Source: Bacteroidota bacterium
Lineage (GTDB): Bacteria > Bacteroidota > Ignavibacteria > UBA10030 > UBA8401
Reading direction: 5' to 3'
NCBI GenBank assembly: GCA_021796215.1
Contig: JAJYOK010000001.1
Location: 310,001-374,000 of the forward strand
Length of the DNA stretch: 64,000 nucleotides
Position 1 is the stretch's first letter. The number at the start of each line of letters is the position of its first letter. Below are positions 1 through 8,996 of this stretch, piece by piece. Below the pieces are notes generated by a model. It was not told the origin of the DNA. It worked only from the letters and a program-made list of their open reading frames with translations, and searched no databases. Made by a program: the position numbers and the translations under genes.

Positions 1-2
1 AG

Positions 3-647
3 ATGAACGGCTCTGTGAATTTTCTTGGGCACAACATCATGCGTATTTATCAAAAGAAGGAAGATATTTTTTTTGCCGGCGGAGCATCGCTAATTTACAA
101 AAGAGAAATTCTTGGAATTCCTTTTGACGATGATTATTTTGCCTACGGTGAGGATGTGTATTTAAGCTTGAAAGCCCGATTTGCCGGCTATCGTGTTGTT
201 CATGTGAATGGTTCTGTTGTGCATCATTACGGCTCCGGTACGTCGAAAAATCAGAAATCCTCCGTGAAAACTTTCTATCAGGAGCGCAACCGTTTGTTGA
301 ATACCATGCTTTTCTTTTCCCCAAAAACATTGGTAAAGCTTTTTCCTCTCTTCTTTCTGAATGTGCTTGCGAAAAAAGCCGCCGGTCTTCTTCCGACGAA
401 ATACTCCATTACCGGAATAGTGCAGGCGTATTGGTGGTTGCTATCCCACATTGGCTCAATCCGGAAGAAGCGCCGAGAACTTGCAGAGTTTAAGAAAGTT
501 CCGGAAGAGGAGATCATTTCCCGGATGACGTGCAAAGTGACAAACGGCGAATCAATGCAGGGAAAAATTGCTAACAAGTTTGCGTTCTGGTATTTTAGGA
601 TCGTGAATATTCGAACAATTGAATTCGGAAATCAAAAACTTTCATGA
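3..647 (+). CDS. Family 2 glycosyltransferase, C-terminal part (5' end outside window)
   Basis: The protein is the C-terminal half of a GT2 (GT-A fold) glycosyltransferase that would move a sugar from a nucleotide donor during surface polysaccharide or O-antigen assembly at the inner membrane. What is visible begins after the nucleotide-binding half. The segment FFAGGASLIYKREIL followed by YGEDVYLSLKARFAGYRV has the acidic catalytic-base region of rhamnosyltransferase-like GT2 enzymes, then HVNGSVVHHYGSG. The hydrophobic stretch after residue 95 may lie at the membrane. The reading frame is open to the window edge, so the ATG at 3 is probably internal. It overlaps the next glycosyltransferase by 4 bases (ATGA), so the two are translationally coupled. 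The sugar and acceptor cannot be read from sequence. Confidence 0.8.
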   Translation: MNGSVNFLGHNIMRIYQKKEDIFFAGGASLIYKREILGIPFDDDYFAYGEDVYLSLKARFAGYRVVHVNGSVVHHYGSGTSKNQKSSVKTFYQERNRLLNTMLFFSPKTLVKLFPLFFLNVLAKKAAGLLPTKYSITGIVQAYWWLLSHIGSIRKKRRELAEFKKVPEEEIISRMTCKVTNGESMQGKIANKFAFWYFRIVNIRTIEFGNQKLS

Positions 648-1582
648 TAGATTTGGTCGTTATCATTGTCAATTGGAATTCGAAACGCGTTCTTCAAGAT
701 TGTTTGCGGTCTATTTTTGCGTCCACGCCCAAATGCTTGTATCAAGTGTTTGTTGTTGATAACGGCTCAACCGACGGCAGTGTTGAGATGGTGAGGAAGT
801 TCTTTCCCGATGTACGTGTCGAGCAAAATATAACGAATGTAGGTTTTGCTAAAGCGAACAATCAAATCCTGAAACGCGTCACCAGCACATATGCTCTGCT
901 TTTGAATGCAGATACAATTGTCAATGCAGGCGCTTTCGATATCATGATAAGTTTTTTGAATAGCAAGCCTGAGGCGGGCGCGGTTGGTCCCGCTCTTTTG
1001 AATAAAGATTCAACTCCTCAAAAAACCGGGACCCGGTTTCCAGACAATTGGAATCTTTTTGTTGAAGCGCTATTTCTCGATCGGCTGTTTCCGAAATCGA
1101 AGCTTTTCGGTTCGCACAAAGAATTGTATGCTGATTTCACTGTTCCCCGCGAAGTGGATTACGTTCAAGGTTCATGTTTGATGATGAGAACTTCCGTTGT
1201 ACGCGGCATCGGATATCTGGACGAAAGTTTTTTTATGTACTTTGAGGAGACGGATTTATGTTTTCGGATGAAACAAGCGGGATGGAAAATCTGGTTTCTG
1301 CCGGCGGCATCTGTGGTGCATTTCGGCGGTGATGAGACCGCGCATTACGATGAATGGCGGATCGTTCATTACCATAACAGTCTGTTTCAGTTTTACAGTA
1401 AGCATTATTCATATCAAGCCCGGGTAATGCTGCGATGTATTCTTTTTCTCAGATCAGTGATTCGGATTGTCGTCTGGAGTTCTGTCGCAGCGGTTCGCCC
1501 ATCGCTGAGGAACTCAGCGCTCTCAACAATGAAAGGATATCTGAAGACGCTTCAATTAGTCTATAAAGAAAAAATCGGATGA
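644..1582 (+). CDS. Family 2 glycosyltransferase (rhamnosyltransferase-like)
   Basis: A complete 312-residue GT2 enzyme. The N-terminus VVIIVNWNSKRVLQDCL is the typical GT2 start; DNGSTDGS at about 39-46 binds the nucleotide, LLNADTIV near 87-94 is the DxD-type metal site, and YFEETDLCFRM near 200 holds the acceptor-site acidic pair. This resembles the WbbL/RfbF rhamnosyltransferase branch, but the donor sugar is not proven. There is no signal peptide; basic and hydrophobic residues near the C-terminus suggest peripheral membrane attachment. It overlaps the genes on both sides by 4 bases, so three glycosyltransferases form one transcription unit with nadD. Likely role: successive sugar additions in an envelope polysaccharide. 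Confidence 0.88.
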   Translation: MIDLVVIIVNWNSKRVLQDCLRSIFASTPKCLYQVFVVDNGSTDGSVEMVRKFFPDVRVEQNITNVGFAKANNQILKRVTSTYALLLNADTIVNAGAFDIMISFLNSKPEAGAVGPALLNKDSTPQKTGTRFPDNWNLFVEALFLDRLFPKSKLFGSHKELYADFTVPREVDYVQGSCLMMRTSVVRGIGYLDESFFMYFEETDLCFRMKQAGWKIWFLPAASVVHFGGDETAHYDEWRIVHYHNSLFQFYSKHYSYQARVMLRCILFLRSVIRIVVWSSVAAVRPSLRNSALSTMKGYLKTLQLVYKEKIG

Positions 1583-2583
1583 ACGAGATTTTTTTTTCAA
1601 TTATTATACCGACACACAACCGGCAAGAAACGCTTTCGCAATGTCTTGATGCAATTGCCCGGCAGAAATTTCCGGCGGAACAATTTGAGGTTATTGTCGT
1701 CAACGACGGATCTAACGACGGTACCGCGGACTATTTAAAATCCGCACAGTTTCATTTTCGTTTGCTGCATCGCACTATTGATAACTCGGGGCCGGCGCAT
1801 GCTCGCAATATCGGGGCAGAACTTGCGTCGGGTAAATTTTTGTTTTTTTTTGAAGATGATATTATTCCTCACGACCAGGCGTTGTTCAATGCACACCGTC
1901 ATTTAATGATGTATGATTTCGATGTTTTAGAAGGGAAAACTATTTATCAGGGTTCTAACGATAACGTGCGCCGGTTTGATAAACCGGAATTTCTTTCTTT
2001 TATTCCCTGCAATCTCATTATTCGAAAAGAAACATTTCAATTCATTGGCGGCTACGATACCGCTTTTTATGATACAGCATCAGGATTATATTTTCGCGAG
2101 GATGCCGAACTTGGTTTCAGGCTTCTCGATTTAAAATGCCGGATTCAAAAAGCGAACGACGTGATCGTCGAACATCCACGGCAGTTTCCTTCAATGGCTG
2201 CGTGCTTTCGTCATGCACGCAGATATATGTTCGATCCTCTTTTGTATAAAAAGCATAAGAAAAGGTTTCGGGAACACATTGAAGTGAAAAAAATTTCAGT
2301 CTTTATAATCTCTCGCCCGCAGCACTATGCGGCATTGTGTGCTTTTTTCGCTTTTGTGACTTTTGGAATAGGAGCTGTCGGCAATTCGCGGCTCAGTGTC
2401 GTTGTTTCTTCAATAGTGCTTTTACTGATTGGTGCATTGTATAAGTATAAATATCAGGGTCGAAATGGTTTTACTGTGCGCGCTTTAGGAGATGGTGTTG
2501 GATTTGTTTTCCTCCCATTTGTGTATTTATATTCATTGGTCGTTGGTTGCTTTCGTTACAAATCATTCGGAGTGCTCTGGTAA
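1579..2583 (+). CDS. Family 2 glycosyltransferase with C-terminal membrane segments
   Basis: A 334-residue GT2 protein. FSIIIPTHNRQETLSQCLDAI at the N-terminus, VVNDGSNDGT near 40 and FFEDDIIP near 95 (the DxD-type site, here Glu-Asp-Asp) are clear GT2 landmarks. After about residue 235 come two or three hydrophobic segments (the FAFVTFGIGAVG, VVVSSIVLLLIGALY and FVFLPFVYLYSLVVG regions), so the catalytic domain is tethered to the cytoplasmic face of the inner membrane. The start overlaps the preceding gene by 4 bases and nadD begins immediately after the stop codon. It is probably the last sugar-adding enzyme of this polysaccharide set; its specificity is unknown. Confidence 0.87.
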   Translation: MNEIFFSIIIPTHNRQETLSQCLDAIARQKFPAEQFEVIVVNDGSNDGTADYLKSAQFHFRLLHRTIDNSGPAHARNIGAELASGKFLFFFEDDIIPHDQALFNAHRHLMMYDFDVLEGKTIYQGSNDNVRRFDKPEFLSFIPCNLIIRKETFQFIGGYDTAFYDTASGLYFREDAELGFRLLDLKCRIQKANDVIVEHPRQFPSMAACFRHARRYMFDPLLYKKHKKRFREHIEVKKISVFIISRPQHYAALCAFFAFVTFGIGAVGNSRLSVVVSSIVLLLIGALYKYKYQGRNGFTVRALGDGVGFVFLPFVYLYSLVVGCFRYKSFGVLW

Positions 2584-3165
2584 ATGAATATCGGAATTTT
2601 CGGCGGCACATTTAATCCCCCGCATCTCGGACATTTGATTGTTGCCGAGCATGTTCGTGAAACTGCCGGCTTGGACAAAGTTATTTTTATTCCGTCGTAC
2701 ATTTCACCGCATAAACAAGCAAGTGAAGAAAAAAATGCCGGCTCCCGATTGGAAATGGTGAAGCTGGCAATCGAAGGGAACTCATATTTTACAGTTTCCG
2801 ATATTGAATTGCGGCGAAAAGGGACATCCTATACTTTTGAAACCGTTGAAGCGCTGCATCGCGAGCATCCGAAAGATGCATTATTTTTTTTAATTGGGAT
2901 GGATAATTTTATTGAGTTTCAAACGTGGAAATACCCGGAACGCATTATTCAGCATGCGAAGCTTGTAGTTATGAACCGCCCGTTATATCAGCAGGCATCA
3001 GAGCCGCTTCGGTTTTCTGAATCTGCAATTTTTGTTGACGTCCCGAATATTGAGATTTCATCTTCAAAGATTCGCGCCTCTGTGAAAATGCATCGGTCAA
3101 TTCATTTTCTCGTTCCGCCAGAAGTGGAAGGATATATTATGCAGCACGGACTGTATCAAAATTGA
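2584..3165 (+). CDS. nadD: Nicotinate-nucleotide adenylyltransferase
   Basis: Transfers AMP from ATP to nicotinate mononucleotide, giving deamido-NAD in NAD biosynthesis (cytoplasm). At 193 residues it has the usual NadD length. The nucleotidyltransferase signature GGTFNPPHLGH spans residues 7-17 and the second signature ISSSKIRA is near the C-terminus (canonical ISSTxIR). The ATG follows the TAA of the glycosyltransferase with no gap, so it is expressed from the same unit. A promoter at 3180 begins a new unit just downstream, so nadD is probably the last gene of the glycosyltransferase operon. Function is confident from the signature motifs. Confidence 0.95.
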   Translation: MNIGIFGGTFNPPHLGHLIVAEHVRETAGLDKVIFIPSYISPHKQASEEKNAGSRLEMVKLAIEGNSYFTVSDIELRRKGTSYTFETVEALHREHPKDALFFLIGMDNFIEFQTWKYPERIIQHAKLVVMNRPLYQQASEPLRFSESAIFVDVPNIEISSSKIRASVKMHRSIHFLVPPEVEGYIMQHGLYQN

Positions 3166-3179
3166 TTGTCGGCGTTGTA

Positions 3180-3208
3180 TTGACAATCGGAACAATATCT
3201 TGTATATT
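3180..3208 (+). promoter_or_regulatory. Sigma-70-type promoter for the 3262 envelope operon
   Basis: TTGACA at 3180-3185 and TATATT at 3203-3208 are separated by exactly 17 bases. It sits in the only gap between nadD and the following secreted-protein gene, leaving a leader of roughly 45-50 bases. The match is one of the best in the window. Confidence 0.7.
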
Positions 3209-3261
3209 CACAGCGGTTAGTTGGACATTCTAATAACCTTTAGATACTACATGCAGTCTAC

Positions 3262-4998
3262 ATGAGAAAAATACGCTTTCTCTTCTTTGTAACCTCGGTA
3301 ATTTTTCCTCTTAGTTTATACTCGCAGTTACCTGAAGTCGCAAGTTCCTCTGACTCTCTCGTTTATTCGATAACGGATTTTTCGGATTCTACCAAGCGGG
3401 ATATTCAGCAAACAACGGATGTTGACTTAGATACTGCGCCGTCAAGTATTGTACTTGCAAGCGGCGACACGAAAGATTTGGCGCTCGGCGCTCTTTTTTC
3501 AATGCGTTACACCGGCGCTTTCCCGCAAACAACAACCCATACCCTTGACACTGCAAAAATGAATCCCAATAAACTGGGAGACGACAACCTTTTTACAATT
3601 GTTTCGCTGCCGCCGGGCAATGTCGGTTCAACTATTACAATTGACCTTCAGGCATTTCGCCGCATCAACCGGATTCAGGTAGCAGTGCTAGGCGGGTTCG
3701 GCACGTCATTGAATCAGAGGCCGCGTGCTTTTTCTTATTATGCAGGTGTAGATTCAAACAGTCTCGGAAAAATTTATCAGGAACTTGACAATCAGGATTC
3801 TATTCACACTGCATATCTTTCTCAGCCTGTTATTGCACGTTACGTGATGTTTCAATTAGATAAACAAACAACGACTGACTTTACCGTTATTTCAGAAATT
3901 AGAATTTACGGCGAAGGTTATGTATCGGAGGGAACATTCACTTCAGCGGTTGATACTTCATTCGGCGGAAAGGTGAATTTTGGACCGGTGTATGTTGATG
4001 CAGATTTTGACAATGCAACGTCGGTTTCCATCGAAATGCGCAGCGGGAATACGCCGATTATCGACAGCACATGGTCTTCGTGGTCGCCGCCGGTTGAATT
4101 CTTTTCAGCGGAAGCAGCGGAAGAGGGAACGTTGCTTGAAGTAAAAGAGCCGAGAAGAAATTTTCAGTACCGTCTTAGACTTTTTACGTCGGACGTAGGC
4201 ACACCAAAGGTGAAGGGCGTAAAATTCGTCTACCAGAAAAATCTTGTTGCTGATTCTACCGATGCATTTATTACTCCGTCGGATGTTCCTGTTTTGAGTC
4301 CGGCGACACTCAAGTATTCTATTGTGGCGTCTTTTTCGCAAAGCTCGCTTGGTGTGGATACAGTAAAAATCAGAAGCCCGGGTCCCGCAGTGGTTCGCTC
4401 CGTCGCCTCAAATGGAGTTGCAATTCCTTATACATTTCTCCCAGCTCCCGATCAGATGACGATTATATTTCCTCAAGCAATCGTCACTTCATCAACACTA
4501 GACATTACGTTTACTACCAAACTGATCCAGCCGGCTTCATTTCCTGCAGAAATTATCAGCAAGAATGCTTCGTGGAATCCGCAATATGTTGATCCCCGAA
4601 AAACATCGTCCGGCGATGCATGGTTGGTAACGACAAGCGGAGTGCCCGCCAATATTTTAGTCGGTGTTCAAATTTCCCCCAATCCGTTCACTCCCAACGG
4701 TGATGGGAAAAATGATGCGGCAGTCATTGATTTTTCCATTGCTAATATTGAAACGCCAAAAACGCTTTCAATTTTTATTTTCGATTTGACCGGCAAGAAA
4801 ATCAGAACAATTGTTTCGATGCCGACTGGAGCGAATCCGTTTTTTGGCGATCCACGAAGCGGCGGGAAGGGGTTTTTATGGGATGGAAAAGATGATAACG
4901 GCAAATTTGTTTTACCGGGCGTATATATCGTGCAACTCGCGGTGAATGTTGATAACGGCGGACAGTTCGCAACTAAAACAGTTGTTGTAGCATATTAA
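3262..4998 (+). CDS. Secreted protein with discoidin-like and FlgD-like C-terminal domains
   Basis: A 578-residue exported protein. The signal peptide is residues 1-22 (RFLFFVTSVIFPLSLYSQ). Residues about 100-220 resemble an F5/8 type C (discoidin) beta sandwich: STITIDLQAFRRINRIQVAVLGG, later ARYVMFQLDKQ and ISEIRIYGEG. The C-terminal 110 residues begin SPNPFTPNGDGKND and continue SIFIFDLTGKKIRTI, FLWDGKDDNGKFVLPGVYIVQL, a FlgD-Ig-like fold of the kind used as a T9SS sorting tail (close to the type B motif). It is first in a run with a PorV/PorQ-like gene 13 bases downstream, which fits export by T9SS and a place on the outer surface. The ligand is unknown. Confidence 0.7.
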   Translation: MRKIRFLFFVTSVIFPLSLYSQLPEVASSSDSLVYSITDFSDSTKRDIQQTTDVDLDTAPSSIVLASGDTKDLALGALFSMRYTGAFPQTTTHTLDTAKMNPNKLGDDNLFTIVSLPPGNVGSTITIDLQAFRRINRIQVAVLGGFGTSLNQRPRAFSYYAGVDSNSLGKIYQELDNQDSIHTAYLSQPVIARYVMFQLDKQTTTDFTVISEIRIYGEGYVSEGTFTSAVDTSFGGKVNFGPVYVDADFDNATSVSIEMRSGNTPIIDSTWSSWSPPVEFFSAEAAEEGTLLEVKEPRRNFQYRLRLFTSDVGTPKVKGVKFVYQKNLVADSTDAFITPSDVPVLSPATLKYSIVASFSQSSLGVDTVKIRSPGPAVVRSVASNGVAIPYTFLPAPDQMTIIFPQAIVTSSTLDITFTTKLIQPASFPAEIISKNASWNPQYVDPRKTSSGDAWLVTTSGVPANILVGVQISPNPFTPNGDGKNDAAVIDFSIANIETPKTLSIFIFDLTGKKIRTIVSMPTGANPFFGDPRSGGKGFLWDGKDDNGKFVLPGVYIVQLAVNVDNGGQFATKTVVVAY

Positions 4999-5011
4999 AG
5001 AAAGCGTAGAT

Positions 5012-5962
5012 GTGAAAACTTTGCTACTAAAGATTTTTCTTACCATTTCATTATTGATAATCGTGAAGACAAACGCAGTGCAAGGGCAGGCGTTTGTGGA
5101 CAAAGGGTATAGCGCAAAGATCACATCGCTTGGGCGCGCCGCCGTTTCACTTTCCGACGATCCTTCTCTCGTTTTTTACAATCCGGCAGGAATTGGTTTC
5201 AGCCATTCGTTGAAGCTCTTCACTTCATACACAAACTTATATCCGAACGTTACGGATGCGAATCTCAACTTCTTTTCACTTGCAGGCGAATATCCTTTGA
5301 GCAATCTCGGCGTCATCGGCATCGGTGTAACACAGTTTGCCCCGACAGGCTGGTCGGAAAATATGGCAGTGGGTACGTTTGCGCGTCAATTTTTTGACGA
5401 ACGTCTTTCATTTGGCGGCAGCGTGAAGGTGCTTCGATGGAGTAGCGCCGCGCCGCAAGGTGAATATGCTGTGCCGGAGAATGGGCTTTCATATCTCGGC
5501 TTTTCATTCGACGTTGGCGTTTTGTACTCATTCAGGGATGTGTTCAAAGACAATGATATTCAGATTGGCGCATCGGTTTTGAATTTTACTCAACCTTCAG
5601 TTGCCTCAAACGGATCGCCCGATGCAAAGCTTCCGGCGGAAATGAACTTCGGAGCGTCTTACGTTTCCCGCGTGTATGATTATTCTGTCACGACGGGCAT
5701 TACAGTTAAAGGAAACGATGTCCGCGTTTGCGGCGGCGCAGAATTTGTCGGCTTGAGGACAACAGTGCTCGGATCGAATGCCGAATTTCTGGTGCGTGCC
5801 GGAGGAGGAAGGCTGACAGCGGCGGATTCTCAAGGTGAATACGATGCCGGCTTTGGTCTCATTATTGGCAACGTCGCTATTGACTATTCATTTTCATATC
5901 AGGCAATGGTCGGCAATGTCGGCGGCATCAGTTCTCTTTCATTAGGCTATGCGTTCAATTGA
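5012..5962 (+). CDS. PorV/PorQ-family outer membrane beta-barrel protein
   Basis: A 316-residue predicted outer membrane barrel. The signal peptide is about residues 1-26 (LLLKIFLTISLLIIVKTNA...QGQ). The mature start, AKITSLGRAAVSLSDDPSLVFYNPAGIG, is the hallmark of the PorV/PorQ (UPF0164/FadL-like) family, in which an early loop contains NPAG. Amphipathic strands ending in aromatic residues follow through to LSLGYAFN. PorV is the T9SS shuttle protein that brings folded cargo to the PorU sortase; PorQ is a relative. Which role this copy has cannot be decided, but it lies among genes for secreted and surface proteins. The start is GTG at 5012. Confidence 0.75.
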   Translation: MKTLLLKIFLTISLLIIVKTNAVQGQAFVDKGYSAKITSLGRAAVSLSDDPSLVFYNPAGIGFSHSLKLFTSYTNLYPNVTDANLNFFSLAGEYPLSNLGVIGIGVTQFAPTGWSENMAVGTFARQFFDERLSFGGSVKVLRWSSAAPQGEYAVPENGLSYLGFSFDVGVLYSFRDVFKDNDIQIGASVLNFTQPSVASNGSPDAKLPAEMNFGASYVSRVYDYSVTTGITVKGNDVRVCGGAEFVGLRTTVLGSNAEFLVRAGGGRLTAADSQGEYDAGFGLIIGNVAIDYSFSYQAMVGNVGGISSLSLGYAFN

Positions 5963-5976
5963 TTAGGGAGTGCGGA

Positions 5977-8900
5977 GTGAATCGTAAGTTACTGTTTGTG
6001 CTGGTACTGCTTGTTAGCTGCTCTAATGTTTTTTATGCGCAATTTATCAATCGCGATGAGATCAAGGGCGACGAAGGGTATACGAATTATTCAGGACGCA
6101 ATTACGAAAACTATAGTATTCAATTTAATAAGAGAAAAATTTACGACAACTTCGGAAATTTTCTTGTTGACGGTTTATCAATTTATGAATTGAATGAATC
6201 ACAAAGCGAATTCATCAACCCCGTGTTAGGCGGGAGCGATGTGCAAAAATCGAAGTATTACAATTTATGGTTCAATAATTTGGTAATTGGAAACGATACG
6301 TACGGCGGCTTTAACTCGCGCATCATGTTAGGCGAAGCGATTCGCACGAAGTTTACTTCGCTCACATTTGATAAGGCGCGATTCAATGGAATGCGATGGG
6401 ATGGTGCAACCGACAAGTATCGCGGTTCCATTATTGCTTCCCGCGAATCCGATCCGGTTCGCATTCGTTTTGATGCGTCGAGTCTTCCGAATTCCATTGC
6501 GAGGCCGCGTGATTGGTCAACCTATTTATTTGGGGGACATTTTGAAACAGACCTTGGCGATATACTCACCGTCGGTGCAACGTATGTAAATCAAGACCAG
6601 CGGCATTCAAGCGTTGACAGCAAGAATGCTTCATTGAAGGGCGTTGTGGCGAGTGCAATTCCTCGTGTGATTTTTATCCGCGTCCGCGATGATTCTCCTC
6701 TTGATAATTCCGGTCCCATCGTCTATGCCCGGCCGAAAATAATTGTGAACGGCTCTGAGCGCCCGATTGTAAATATCAATGGCGGAATACCAAGTCAGGT
6801 GAACACAAACTTGAACAATCCTATTCAATATTGGGTGTTCAGAGATTTCAGTATCAACTCACAACTTTATGTTCCGGGAAAAGGTGTGAATACAGGCGTT
6901 GTGGATGCTGTTACAGGGAATATCATTTATAAAAATTATACCCACTACACGGATTATCGTTCGCAATTCACAATGAATCAGGGAGCGGTTATTCCGCCGC
7001 CGCAATATCCTGTTGAATTGCAGGGGGCATCCAGTCTTACTTATGCTTTCATTATGCCGTACGGCACACAATCGGTGAAAGTCTCACTCTTGCTCGCGAA
7101 TGACTATGCCATGGATGCGGCACATGATTGGGTGCTGGCAGCAGATAAGTATCCGGATTCTCCCGACGATCCCCGATATCCGAATCATTGGGATACAACA
7201 CAAGCCGGCACGCCGACTCCGTTCTTTACTGTCGAGCGTGCAATGGGGAACGTGCAGGATGCTTCGAACAAAAAGTGGGTTACGTACACTTACGGCTTGA
7301 CGAGTGGTATGGCAGTGTATGGAATGAATTTTAAATTCGACTGGAACGGATTTAAAATTGATGGAGAAGTTGATCAAAGCGCAACGTACAGCAAGTATCC
7401 ACTCTTATCGACGCCGTTTCAGCAGAAAGACGGTACCGCATTCTATTTTCGGGGAACAAAAAAAATCGGACGGCTAACTTTGGGCGGAGAACGGTACCGA
7501 ATCGAGCCATGGTACAGCACATCGCTGAATCTTTACACATTGGAAAACAGTTATTACAGCAGTTTTGATAATACCGGGGCGATTGTATATAATCCGCCGG
7601 ATGCCATTGGCTATACTTCGGACGATGCTTCAAAAGTAACAACAGATAATTTGCTTGCCGGCGGTGCGTACTATGATCTTGTTGATGACAATGATGACAA
7701 TGATCGATGGGAAGATGGTTTTAATTTTTACAATGCGACGGCAAACACGTTATTCCCACGCAATACCGATGTGCTGAATAAAAAACCGGATCCGTTCGCG
7801 CTTGGGTATCGTCAGAACATCAATGAACTTACCGGTTTGAATGATATTATTCGGAAACCAGACGCCGGGATTTTCCCCGGAAAAGATAAGGACCATGACG
7901 GCATTCCGGATGATGACCGCAACTCAAATGGTTTGCCGGATTATACCGAAGATTTTTTAACCTACTACAGTGATCCGCCCGCGTTCGAAGCCGGAGACGA
8001 TTGGAACAATAACAGCGTGATTGACGATCAGGAAAACGACATTTATCCTGATTACCCTTACAATCCCGATACCGACGGATGGCATGGATTTCTTATGCTT
8101 GAAGCATTGCGCAATATGCAGTTCACCGTCGGTCTTATTCGTGAAACGGCATTAGCGCGCGGAGGGGAAAGTGATGTGAATTATTTTAAGACGACATACA
8201 ACGCTTCAACTCCAAGATTCGGAAGCGTTGATGTCTATTACACGCTCAAGCGCGTACATGATAACGTTCGGAACGATGGATATCAATTCAGCGGAGTTAT
8301 CTCGAACGATCCGACTCCGCAATATGTGATTGATCCGCTCTTGTATCGCAACAGTCTTTCTCACACGCTCTACGTTGGAACGCGGTACACACAAATTCCA
8401 AACTTGAATATTGAAAACAATGTCCGGTACGAATCGAACAAGCGTTATATCGTCGGTTCACCGACATTAGCAAAACTGCAATATGGCCCGCTGGTTGATG
8501 AACAGTTCCCCGGCGAAATCAGCTCGCTCGGCCTTGTCAACAAAATTGATTATACTTATTCGATGCTTGAGAACCGCCTGCTCTTTCGCCCGCAATTCAA
8601 AATTCGGACCCTGAAAGTTGTTTCCACAAATATTTATGATGACAACTCGACTTCAACGGTGATCATGACGCATACACAATCGCTGATTCCGATTCTCCGT
8701 GTTGATTATCGTTTAACAAATAATACCGAACTTCATTTCGGAGTTCAGGGAACAGCTCTGTTCGGGCTTACCGATGCGTTTCTTGTGAAGAATCGTTTTT
8801 TGCGCGACGGTGTCGGCGATGTGAATGCTTCCACAACGGCAATTTCAATGACGAACAAAGCTCAATACAGCGGTTACAATATCGTGATTGATTTCGGCTA

Positions 8901-8994
8901 CAAGATTACAAACTACGACTATCAGCGTCCCATCGAAAAAATAAATAACACACAGTTTTCGCTGATTTACTTTACAATTTTTGCGGGATATTGA
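5977..8994 (+). CDS. Large predicted outer membrane beta-barrel protein with calcium-type loops
   Basis: A protein of about 1005 residues that I cannot assign to a named family. The chosen start is GTG 5977, preceded by AGGGAG at 5965-5970; the frame also opens with TTG at 5959, inside the previous stop codon, which is less likely. A signal peptide (LLFVLVLLVSCSNVFYAQ) is followed by many alternating, aromatic-rich beta strands to the C-terminus (VIDFGYKITNYDYQ...FTIFAGY), as in outer membrane barrels. Around residues 620-690 lie Asp-rich loops of thrombospondin type 3 form: DKDHDGIPDDDRNSNGLPD and DDWNNNSVIDDQEND, likely calcium binding. It sits between the PorV/PorQ-like gene and the DUF4159 lipoprotein, so an envelope or T9SS-linked role is inferred. 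Confidence 0.6.
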   Translation: MNRKLLFVLVLLVSCSNVFYAQFINRDEIKGDEGYTNYSGRNYENYSIQFNKRKIYDNFGNFLVDGLSIYELNESQSEFINPVLGGSDVQKSKYYNLWFNNLVIGNDTYGGFNSRIMLGEAIRTKFTSLTFDKARFNGMRWDGATDKYRGSIIASRESDPVRIRFDASSLPNSIARPRDWSTYLFGGHFETDLGDILTVGATYVNQDQRHSSVDSKNASLKGVVASAIPRVIFIRVRDDSPLDNSGPIVYARPKIIVNGSERPIVNINGGIPSQVNTNLNNPIQYWVFRDFSINSQLYVPGKGVNTGVVDAVTGNIIYKNYTHYTDYRSQFTMNQGAVIPPPQYPVELQGASSLTYAFIMPYGTQSVKVSLLLANDYAMDAAHDWVLAADKYPDSPDDPRYPNHWDTTQAGTPTPFFTVERAMGNVQDASNKKWVTYTYGLTSGMAVYGMNFKFDWNGFKIDGEVDQSATYSKYPLLSTPFQQKDGTAFYFRGTKKIGRLTLGGERYRIEPWYSTSLNLYTLENSYYSSFDNTGAIVYNPPDAIGYTSDDASKVTTDNLLAGGAYYDLVDDNDDNDRWEDGFNFYNATANTLFPRNTDVLNKKPDPFALGYRQNINELTGLNDIIRKPDAGIFPGKDKDHDGIPDDDRNSNGLPDYTEDFLTYYSDPPAFEAGDDWNNNSVIDDQENDIYPDYPYNPDTDGWHGFLMLEALRNMQFTVGLIRETALARGGESDVNYFKTTYNASTPRFGSVDVYYTLKRVHDNVRNDGYQFSGVISNDPTPQYVIDPLLYRNSLSHTLYVGTRYTQIPNLNIENNVRYESNKRYIVGSPTLAKLQYGPLVDEQFPGEISSLGLVNKIDYTYSMLENRLLFRPQFKIRTLKVVSTNIYDDNSTSTVIMTHTQSLIPILRVDYRLTNNTELHFGVQGTALFGLTDAFLVKNRFLRDGVGDVNASTTAISMTNKAQYSGYNIVIDFGYKITNYDYQRPIEKINNTQFSLIYFTIFAGY

Positions 8995-8996
8995 GA

